Shown: positions 40,434-45,503 of the stretch, one piece after another
How the letters are laid out: every line of letters begins with the position of its first letter
Position numbering within the stretch: position 1 is the first letter of the stretch
Assembly (NCBI GenBank): GCA_036841525.1
Contig: DAITVZ010000038.1
Coordinates: 1-45,503 of the forward strand
From: JAAYEA01 sp012689325
GTDB taxonomy: Bacteria > Chloroflexota > Anaerolineae > JAAYEA01
Direction: 5' to 3'
Length of the DNA: 45,503 bases
Notes under the pieces: generated by a model
Database searches by the model: none
What the model saw: the letters and a program-made list of their open reading frames with translations, nothing else
What the model was told of the DNA's origin: nothing
Made by a program: the position numbers and the translations under genes

Positions 40434-40449
40434 GGAGGCAAGCGACATC
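40434..40449 (+). promoter_or_regulatory. Ribosome-binding site that points to an ATC start
   Basis: GGAGG (40434-40438) lies 8 nt before ATC (40447-40449). No ATG, GTG or TTG occurs in this frame between the previous stop and the GTG at 40489, which has no ribosome-binding site of its own. Confidence 0.5.
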
Positions 40450-41718
40450 GCAACCTATCTGCGCACCTGGGGCCGGTTCAGCCGCGACGTGCGGCTTTTC
40501 CTGGCCTCCACCAGCCTGTTTGGCTTTGCCCTGACGATGGGCATCTACCCGGTGCTGTTCAACCTCTATCTCCTGAGGCTGGGCTATGACACCGAGTTCG
40601 TGGGGCTGATCAACTCGGCGGGGCTGTTTACCACGGCGCTCTTTGGCTTGCCGGCGGGCGCGCTGGCGACCCGCTGGGGCGTGCGGCGCGCCATGTTCGC
40701 CGGGATGGCCGTGGGGGCGCTGTTCTACGGGCTCTTCCCCCTGGTCGAGTTTCTCCCACAGGCTGTCCATCCGCCGATGTTGGTGCTGGTCTGGGTGCTC
40801 TGCGAGGTCGGCATGGCTACCTATTTCGTGGCGCAGGTGCCCTTTGTGGTGGGCATCACCGCGCCGGAAGAGCGGGCGCCGGTCTTTGCGGTGCAGGTGG
40901 TCGTGTCGCAGGTGGCTGGCTTTGGGGGGAGCCTTTTGGGCGGGGCGCTGCCGGAGCTGCTGGCGCCAGTGATGAGCGTAGCATGGGAAGACCCCGCGCC
41001 CTACAGGGTTACGCTGCTTTTGGCGGCGGGGCTGTCGCTCCCGGCGGCGTGGCTGATCTTGCGCACCAAGGCCGAGCCGGAGGCCCAGCTGCGGGCGGCG
41101 CGCGCCGAGCGCCGCGGCCCTGAGCGCGCGCCGTGGGCGCTCATCGTCATCTTCTCCCTGGCGCTGCTGTTGGAAACGTCCACCGTCGGCGTCTGCAAGA
41201 CCTTCTATAACGTCTATCTGGACAAAGAGCTCGGCGTCTCCACGGCGAGCATCGGGTTGCTGTTCGGCGTCGTGCAGCTCCTTTCGGCGGCGGCGGCGAT
41301 GATCATGCCGCGGCTGGCGCGGCGCTGGGGCAACGCGCGCGTTTTCGCGGGCAGCTCGCTGGGGGTGGCGCTCTCCATGCTGCCGCTGGCGCTGGTGCCG
41401 CACTGGCTGGCGGCGCTGGCCGGGCGCGTGGGCATCTCGGCGTTCGCTTCCATCTCGTCGCCGGCGATCAACGTCTACCAGATGGAGATCGTCGAGCCGC
41501 GCTGGCGAGCGACCATGTCCGGCACGCTGAGCACGTCTCGGCGGCTGAGCTGGATGGCGCTGGCGGCGGCGGGGGGCTATGTGATCAGCGCGGCGGGGTA
41601 CAAGCCGCTGTTCCTGGCGGCGGCGGCCCTGACCCTGGCGGGCACGGCGCTCTTTTGGCTCTACTTCCGCACGCCCCGCGGCGAGTTCGCCGAAGCGGGC
41701 GAGACGGCCGAGGGGTAG
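40447..41718 (+). CDS. MFS transporter with apparent AUC start
   Basis: A 423-aa major facilitator (409 aa if started at the GTG, 40489). About 12 membrane segments; the first begins at LFLASTSLFGFALTMG. The loop between segments 2 and 3 reads GALATRWGVRRAMFAG, the usual MFS motif A variant, and the second half has RLARRWGNARVFAGS in the equivalent place. From the GTG start, membrane segment 1 would begin almost at residue 1; the AUC start adds a short basic tail (ATYLRTWGRFSRD), as normal for MFS proteins. The substrate is unknown; a sugar or drug role cannot be told apart. Confidence 0.85.
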   Translation: MATYLRTWGRFSRDVRLFLASTSLFGFALTMGIYPVLFNLYLLRLGYDTEFVGLINSAGLFTTALFGLPAGALATRWGVRRAMFAGMAVGALFYGLFPLVEFLPQAVHPPMLVLVWVLCEVGMATYFVAQVPFVVGITAPEERAPVFAVQVVVSQVAGFGGSLLGGALPELLAPVMSVAWEDPAPYRVTLLLAAGLSLPAAWLILRTKAEPEAQLRAARAERRGPERAPWALIVIFSLALLLETSTVGVCKTFYNVYLDKELGVSTASIGLLFGVVQLLSAAAAMIMPRLARRWGNARVFAGSSLGVALSMLPLALVPHWLAALAGRVGISAFASISSPAINVYQMEIVEPRWRATMSGTLSTSRRLSWMALAAAGGYVISAAGYKPLFLAAAALTLAGTALFWLYFRTPRGEFAEAGETAEG

Positions 41719-41775
41719 CAACGCGGCACCTGCGCGCCAGCCCCGGGGGCGGCTAGGATCCCGCAGCCTGCTGCC

Positions 41776-41815
41776 CACTGGCGATCCGCGATACACGATA
41801 AGCGATCTGCGCGCT
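41776..41815. repeat. Dispersed GCGATAAG-type repeat
   Basis: GGCGATCCGCGATACACGAT then AAGCGATCTGCG, a worn copy of the family of 2153, 12427 and 14732, lying just upstream of the ribosome-binding site at 41819. Confidence 0.5.
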
Positions 41816-41829
41816 ACGGAGGTGCGACC

Positions 41830-43776
41830 ATGACGGCCAACCGACCGATCCACGATGCCGAAGCGGCGCGGCTGGAGCTGCTGCGCTTTCTAGCGGGGGA
41901 GGCTCGCGAGCGCCCCATCTACAAGAATAGCTTTCTTCGCGGCGCCACCAGCGCCTTCTGGGAGATCCCCAAGCTGGAGCTAGAGCGGCAGGGCGAGGCG
42001 GCTCCGGCGCTGGACGAGGCCAACATCCGCGCCACGCTGGATTGGATGCGACGGCGCCTGGATTGCGGCGACTTTGGCCAGACGGCGCTGATGCGGATGC
42101 TCTATCGCTACACCAAGAGCAGGCTCCTCTCGCCGGCGCTGCGCGCCGAGATCGAGCAGACCGCGGTGGACAACATCTATTGGTTCGATGAGCCGGGCGA
42201 AGAGCATATGTGCTTTTGCACCGAGAACCACCAGATCATCCACCATAGCAACGAGCTGCTGACCGCGCAGCTTTTCCCCGACCGCATCTTTGGCAACGAT
42301 GGCCGCGGCGGGCGCTGGCACTATGAGCACGCCCACGCCAAGATCGCGCTCTGGCTGGAGTGGCGCTTCCGGCTAGGGTTCAGCGAGTGGAACTCGAATT
42401 GCTACTATGACGAGGACCTCATCGCCCTGGTGAACCTGAGCGAGTACGCTGAGGACGCCGACTTACGGCGCCGGGCGCGCCTGGTCATCGACCTCGTCCT
42501 GCTGCACGTGGCGCTGAACTCGTTCCGGGGTACCTTCGGCTCCACCCACGGGCGCACCTACACCCGCTTCCTGCTGAACCCGCGTCGCGAGCCGACCAGC
42601 GTCTCGAGCTGGGTGTTTTGGGGCCAGGGCTCCCGCGAGGACGCCATGAGCATCGGGGCGACGCTGCTGGCCGCCAGCGATTACCGCATCCCGCCGACGA
42701 TCCAGGCCATCGCGCTGGACCAGCCCGCCGCGCTGGAGAACCGCGAGCGGCACAGCCTGAACGTGGAGGATGCCCTGGAGCACGGCATCGACCCGGCCAA
42801 CCCGGAGCACCTGGGTTTCTTCTGGGGTGCGCAGGTCTGGGGCCATTACCTGCAAAACGAGGTCTCCTATCAGCTCTGCCCGCCCAAGCACAACCTGTAC
42901 CCGCGCATCAAGGCGGCGCACGACTATTACGCCGAGTGCGCCTGCACCGGCGCGCCCTTTGACCCCGATACGGACTATACGGCCATGACCCAGGTGGACC
43001 TCTATACGTACCGCACGCCGGACTATATGCTGAGCTGCGCGCAGGACTATCGCAAAGGCAAGTGGGGTTTTCAGCAGCACATCTGGCAGGCGACGCTGGC
43101 GGGGCAGGCGGTGGTCTTTACCTCGCAACCCGGCGCGCCGGACGTGGGCAAGAGCCGCCCGGACTATTGGCATGGCAACGGCTATATGCCGCGAGCTGCG
43201 GCGTATCGCAACGTGCTCTTGTGCCTGCATCGCTTCGACGCCGACCAGTCGGCGCTGCCCTATAGCCACGCCTATTTCCCGCGCTGGGCCATGGACGAGT
43301 GGATGGAGCGCGGCGGGTGGGCCTTTGGCCGCAAGGGCGAGGGGTATGTGGCGCTGCGCTGCCTCTCCGGGGCGCGGTGGGCGGAGCCGCGCGCGGAGGA
43401 TCTGGAGCAGATGCGTCCAGTGGACGCTCCTGTGGATTGGCAGCCGGGGCCCTATGAGCTGGTGGCCGAGGGTGGCGAGGCGGCCTGGATCTGCGAGTTG
43501 GGCAACGCGGCGGCGTGGGGCTCCTTCGCGGCTTTCGTGGAGGCGGTCAGCTCGGCGGCGGCGTCCGGTGACACGTCCGGCCTGACCTACGAGTCGCCGA
43601 GCGTGGGGCGGGTGAGTTTCGGCTGGGACGAGCCGCTCATGGTGGGCGGGCGAGCGGTCGCCTTGCGGGACTATGCGCGGATGGAGAATGCGTATGGCCG
43701 CGTCGAGTTCGACGCGCGGCGTTACGAGCTCGCCATCGGCGGGGACAAGCTGATGCTGGATTGGGACGCTGCGTGA
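41830..43776 (+). CDS. Large protein of unknown function, possibly toroid fold
   Basis: A 648-aa soluble protein without signal peptide. The first 400 residues are helix-rich with a conserved-looking block CTENHQIIHHSNELLTAQLF (residues about 132-151) and NDGRGGRWHYEHAHAKIALW, rich in His, Asn and Trp, which recalls the alpha/alpha toroids of polysaccharide lyases and glycoside hydrolases. The C-terminal ~200 residues look beta-rich. I cannot assign a family. Its length and two-part plan match the heparinase-like gene at 108, but I see no motif in common. The ATG at 41830 follows GGAGG. Confidence 0.7.
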   Translation: MTANRPIHDAEAARLELLRFLAGEARERPIYKNSFLRGATSAFWEIPKLELERQGEAAPALDEANIRATLDWMRRRLDCGDFGQTALMRMLYRYTKSRLLSPALRAEIEQTAVDNIYWFDEPGEEHMCFCTENHQIIHHSNELLTAQLFPDRIFGNDGRGGRWHYEHAHAKIALWLEWRFRLGFSEWNSNCYYDEDLIALVNLSEYAEDADLRRRARLVIDLVLLHVALNSFRGTFGSTHGRTYTRFLLNPRREPTSVSSWVFWGQGSREDAMSIGATLLAASDYRIPPTIQAIALDQPAALENRERHSLNVEDALEHGIDPANPEHLGFFWGAQVWGHYLQNEVSYQLCPPKHNLYPRIKAAHDYYAECACTGAPFDPDTDYTAMTQVDLYTYRTPDYMLSCAQDYRKGKWGFQQHIWQATLAGQAVVFTSQPGAPDVGKSRPDYWHGNGYMPRAAAYRNVLLCLHRFDADQSALPYSHAYFPRWAMDEWMERGGWAFGRKGEGYVALRCLSGARWAEPRAEDLEQMRPVDAPVDWQPGPYELVAEGGEAAWICELGNAAAWGSFAAFVEAVSSAAASGDTSGLTYESPSVGRVSFGWDEPLMVGGRAVALRDYARMENAYGRVEFDARRYELAIGGDKLMLDWDAA

Positions 43777-43880
43777 GGTGAGGATAGTGGCAACCAGCGA
43801 GCTGGTTGGGCGGGCGCGGCGCTGGGGCGGGGCATCCTGGTGGCTTGGCGGCGCGACGGGCCGATGAACCGGGCGCTGGC

Positions 43881-44091
43881 CTACGAGGCGATGCCGTCAT
43901 ATTGGCGGCACACGGCCACCCCGGAGGGCTCGACCAAGGCGCGCATGATCTCCATCCGTTGCGCGGGGACGCTAGACTCGGGGTGCTGCAACTCGCCGCT
44001 GCCAACCCGGTAGTAGATGCCCCATGCACGCGCTGGTTCCGACCTGCGTCGAACGGTGGTCTTTGTGATAGTAGACACGGTAGTGGCTCAC
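43881..44091 (-). pseudogene. Possible frameshifted small gene
   Basis: On the minus strand one frame (44091 to 43972) starts VSHYRVYYHKDHRST and then loses protein-like character. An overlapping frame continues as RAWGIYYRVGSGELQHPESS and on to RQYDGIAS, ending at 43881. Joining the two by one frameshift near 44030-44050 would give a protein of about 65 residues. GGGAGG lies just upstream. It may be a decayed gene, a sequencing error or chance. No family recognised. Confidence 0.25.
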
Positions 44092-44106
44092 ACCTCCCGG
44101 TCAAGC

Positions 44107-44133
44107 GGGGCTAGACCGTCCCACGGCAGCCCC
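44107..44133 (-). terminator. Bulged hairpin downstream of the 56-aa ORF
   Basis: Outer stem 44107-44112 with 44128-44133 (GGGGCT/AGCCCC) and inner stem 44116-44119 with 44123-44126. It lies 34 bp after the stop of the minus-strand small gene but lacks a T-run, so terminator function is uncertain. Confidence 0.35.
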
Positions 44134-44166
44134 TCTTGACACTTCTACCAAGGAATTGACTGGCGG

Positions 44167-44337
44167 CTACCTCTTGAGATATGGCGGCATCCCCTCGTCC
44201 AGCCACCCCAGCACGTTGGCCAGGGCCTGCTCGTTGCAGGAGCGCAGGGCCGCCCGGATACGCGCCCTCACCCACCACAACCGGAGTCTGTTCCACCATC
44301 CCCTCATGCTGTCCTCGTGATCGTCTGACTTGGGCAT
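44167..44337 (-). CDS. 56-aa ORF behind a LexA-like palindrome
   Basis: A 56-residue protein starting MPKSDDHEDSMRGWWNRLRL and ending MPPYLKR. It has an acidic start, then a Trp/Arg-rich likely amphipathic helix (residues 13-33) and a second helix (ALANVLGWLDEG). CAGGAG lies 6 nt before the ATG at 44337, a strong reason to think it real. It is 82 bp downstream of the XRE repressor gene on the same strand and has its own palindromic site 15 bp upstream. No family recognised. Candidates are a small membrane-active or regulatory protein of a mobile element. Confidence 0.6.
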   Translation of the reverse strand: MPKSDDHEDSMRGWWNRLRLWWVRARIRAALRSCNEQALANVLGWLDEGMPPYLKR

Positions 44338-44352
44338 GTTATCTCCTGTGAG

Positions 44353-44366
44353 AGAACATATGTTCT
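44353..44366. promoter_or_regulatory. LexA-box-like palindrome
   Basis: The perfect 14-bp palindrome AGAACATATGTTCT contains GAAC-N4-GTTC, the core of the Gram-positive/actinobacterial SOS box. It ends 15 bp before the start codon of the 56-aa ORF, where a bound repressor would block transcription or initiation. It could equally be an operator of the adjacent XRE protein. Confidence 0.55.
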
Positions 44367-44419
44367 AATCGTCTGCCAAAAGAACCCCCCCCCTGGACGT
44401 GGGAGGGTTGGCCAAGAGA

Positions 44420-44770
44420 CTATGGTCTGTTGGCGCGACGCTGGTAGCGGATGTAGTCCAGGACGCGATCCAGCTGCTCTCGGTCCATGTCCGCAAGGCT
44501 GGCGCGAATCTCCTCGACCAGGTGGCGCTCCGGCTCTCCGGTCACGACGGGCTTGTCCAGCAGCGAATCGACGGTGGTGCCCAGGGCTCGGGCGATGGCG
44601 GCGGCGGTGTTCAGCGTAACGCTCCTGCGGACCCCGCACTCCAACTTGGAAATGAGCCCTCGGTCCACGCCGGCGATGTCGGCGAGGTCTTCCTGGCGCA
44701 ACCCCGCGGCCTCTCTCAGCTCTCTCAGCTTGTGCCTGTCCACAGTGGTGGTGCTCTTTGATCGGGTCAT
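44420..44770 (-). CDS. XRE-family transcriptional regulator
   Basis: A 116-aa protein with an N-terminal Cro/C1-type helix-turn-helix (residues about 12-66): LRELREAAGLRQEDLADIAG, then the recognition helix GVDRGLISKLECG and TLNTAAAIARALGTTVDSLL. The C-terminal part (EEIRASLADMDREQLDRVLDYI) is helical and may dimerise; it lacks the LexA-type peptidase fold, so it is not a self-cleaving repressor. The ATG at 44770 follows GGAG at 7 nt. A consensus promoter and two operator-like repeats lie upstream. Its position, divergent from a small ORF, is that of a phage or plasmid repressor. Confidence 0.9.
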   Translation of the reverse strand: MTRSKSTTTVDRHKLRELREAAGLRQEDLADIAGVDRGLISKLECGVRRSVTLNTAAAIARALGTTVDSLLDKPVVTGEPERHLVEEIRASLADMDREQLDRVLDYIRYQRRANRP

Positions 44771-44808
44771 GTTAGCTCCAACTCTGCTGGATAGAACTCC
44801 TGGCTCAA

Positions 44809-44837
44809 AGTATAGCATAGCTCTGTGATCCTGTCAA
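44809..44837 (-). promoter_or_regulatory. Consensus promoter of the XRE gene
   Basis: Minus strand perfect TTGACA (44832-44837), 17-bp spacer, TATACT (44809-44814). The start codon lies about 38 nt after the -10 box. Confidence 0.85.
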
Positions 44838-44859
44838 CATGGCACGTGGGTCCTGACAA
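44829..44859. promoter_or_regulatory. Two operator-like direct repeats over divergent -35 boxes
   Basis: TCCTGTCAA (44829-44837) and TCCTGACAA (44851-44859) are 9-bp direct repeats 22 bp apart, about two helical turns. The first contains the -35 box of the XRE gene, the second the -35 box of the plus-strand promoter, so one bound protein at each could silence both directions. Confidence 0.5.
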
Positions 44860-44882
44860 GCCGCCACAGTATGTGTTACACT
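44853..44882 (+). promoter_or_regulatory. Candidate promoter of the 55-aa ORF
   Basis: CTGACA (44853-44858), 18-bp spacer, TACACT (44877-44882). The start codon is 20 nt downstream. Weaker than the opposing promoter, as expected for the repressed side of a switch. Confidence 0.5.
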
Positions 44883-44901
44883 TACTCTCAAGGAGGGCGT
44901 A

Positions 44902-45069
44902 ATGTCACAAGAACTACATAGGCTGCTGACAGTCGTCAGGATCGTGGTGCAGTACCGGGCTCGCCCCGCCGAGGATACCGCAGCCCCGGCGAGGGATGAC
45001 CCGAACAGCCTGACCAGCGGTTTGCCCCCGAACTGGTCAGGGACGATGGTCGCGCCGGCCCCTGGGTAG
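44902..45069 (+). CDS. 55-aa ORF divergent from the XRE regulator
   Basis: A 55-residue protein starting MSQELHRLLTVVRIVVQYRA and ending TMVAPAPG. The first 20 residues form a likely amphipathic helix; the rest is Pro-rich and probably unstructured. AAGGAGG lies 6 nt before the ATG, and a strong terminator follows, so it behaves as its own transcription unit. It occupies the place of cro or an excisionase in phage switch regions but shows no helix-turn-helix. No family recognised. Confidence 0.6.
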   Translation: MSQELHRLLTVVRIVVQYRARPAEDTAAPARDDPNSLTSGLPPNWSGTMVAPAPG

Positions 45070-45100
45070 CCCACGCCCGGGCACTCGCCGGCGACCGTGC

Positions 45101-45152
45101 AGGCCCGTCAGGTTTCCCCTCTGCTTTCCCTGACGGGCCTTTCCCTTTCCTC
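45101..45152 (+). terminator. Strong rho-independent terminator
   Basis: A perfect 12-bp stem (45101-45112 with 45129-45140) and 16-nt loop, followed by TTTCCCTTTCC. It lies 31 bp after the 55-aa ORF. Confidence 0.85.
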
Positions 45153-45163
45153 CGTTTCCAGTT

Positions 45164-45177
45164 TTGCCACGTGGCAA
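45164..45177. promoter_or_regulatory. 14-bp palindrome TTGCCACGTGGCAA
   Basis: A perfect palindrome, 88 bp upstream of the next promoter's -35 box. It could be a binding site for a dimeric regulator. Nothing else is recognisable between it and that promoter apart from a small CGGCC/GGCCG hairpin at 45243-45257. Confidence 0.3.
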
Positions 45178-45264
45178 GAACAAGGCAACCCCCCGACACC
45201 CGCTCCGGGTCCGCCCACTGCTCGGCTTTCCCAAGCGTCATTCGGCCGTGAGGGCCGCTGGTGA

Positions 45265-45293
45265 TTGCGTAACGGATGTGCGAGTGGTATAAT
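45265..45293 (+). promoter_or_regulatory. Promoter of the ParB-like gene
   Basis: TTGCGT (45265-45270), 17-bp spacer, consensus TATAAT (45288-45293). The start codon is about 67 nt downstream. Confidence 0.75.
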
Positions 45294-45360
45294 GTGAGTA
45301 GCAAAAAGTCGTATTGTACTACTACGAACCAAGCAGGGCTGTGGCGAAAGAGGTCACGAG

Positions 45361-45503
45361 ATGACGACGCAGGACGCCGGCGAGATCATCAGCATCCACG
45401 ACCTGGTGCCGGACGAGCGCAACGCCAGGCGGCACAGCGAGCGGGGCCTGGGCCTGATCGCCGACGGCATGGGCAAGGTCGGCGCGGCCCGCTCCATCGT
45501 GAT
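45361..45503 (+). CDS. ParB/Srx-like nuclease-domain protein, partial
   Basis: Only the first 47 residues are in the window. ISIHDLVPDERNARRHSERG followed by LGLIADGMGKVGAARSIV matches the opening of the ParB/sulfiredoxin-like domain, in which a strand, an N-x-R-x-H motif and a helix precede the substrate-binding strand. In phages and integrative elements such proteins commonly lie near terminase or DNA-modification genes; chromosomal ParB has a different context (parA, gid). The start follows AGAGGT. It carries its own promoter and is probably the first gene of an operon beyond the window. Confidence 0.7.
   Translation, partial: MTTQDAGEIISIHDLVPDERNARRHSERGLGLIADGMGKVGAARSIV

Larger units (their letters stand above)
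43777..44166. other. 390-bp gap between metabolic block and mobile-element end
   Basis: No intact gene. From left to right it holds an 8-bp palindrome (43791-43798 with 43801-43808, loop GA), a possible broken small gene on the minus strand (43881-44091) and a bulged hairpin (44107-44133). The boundary of the right-hand element could lie here, but I see no clear att-type direct repeat within the window. Confidence 0.5.

Noticed and set aside
44111..44299. Alternative 62-aa minus-strand frame over the 56-aa ORF
   Set aside because: It has no ribosome-binding site, and the overlapping 56-aa frame has a near-ideal one at the right distance.

Overview
The window is about 45.5 kb of GC-rich bacterial DNA, about two thirds G+C by eye, holding roughly 35 intact genes plus a partial gene at the right edge. 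I see no rRNA, tRNA or CRISPR array. The gene set, the Thr/Pro-rich linker of a surface lipoprotein, a MASE3-type hybrid histidine kinase and many palindromic intergenic repeats suggest a Chloroflexota (Anaerolineae/Caldilineae-like) chromosome. That assignment is inference and rests on no marker gene.

Left arm (1-27.8 kb), almost all minus strand. It is a scavenging and catabolic block: a heparinase II/III-like protein, a formylglycine-type sulfatase, a nitrilase-superfamily amidohydrolase (the one plus-strand gene), two URO-D-family proteins, two HpcH/HpaI aldolases, an FAD oxidoreductase, an aldo/keto reductase, an enolase-superfamily enzyme, an SGNH hydrolase and a flavodoxin. Mixed in are housekeeping or stress genes: Tag DNA glycosylase, a 5'-nucleotidase, a PH-domain membrane protein, an asymmetric two-gene ABC exporter, a double GNAT protein and an AAC(3)-fold acetyltransferase. 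A hybrid sensor kinase closes the block and is divergent from the next operon.

Middle (27.9-37.1 kb), plus strand: a tightly packed run of zinc-ribbon membrane protein, DUF1349-like protein, pectate-lyase-fold beta-helix protein, third HpcH aldolase, C69-family Ntn hydrolase, PII-like protein, CaCA cation antiporter, three-repeat lipoprotein and a TIM-barrel protein. Junctions of 2 bp or 4-bp ATGA overlaps imply co-translation. The PII-like/CaCA pair is the most suggestive functional pairing.

Right (37.1-43.8 kb): a PMT-like methyltransferase and an SDR on the minus strand, then on the plus strand a DUF362 protein, an MFS transporter (apparent AUC start) and a large unrecognised protein of possible toroid type.

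Right edge (43.8-45.5 kb): the character changes. An XRE repressor is divergent from a 55-aa ORF, and two 9-bp direct repeats each cover one of the opposing -35 boxes. Downstream of the repressor is a 56-aa ORF behind a LexA-box-like palindrome. After a strong terminator and a near-consensus promoter comes the start of a ParB/Srx-like protein. This looks like the immunity end of a prophage or integrative element that continues beyond the window.

Several families of dispersed repeats fill the gaps between genes and in at least five places supply the stop codon of a gene.
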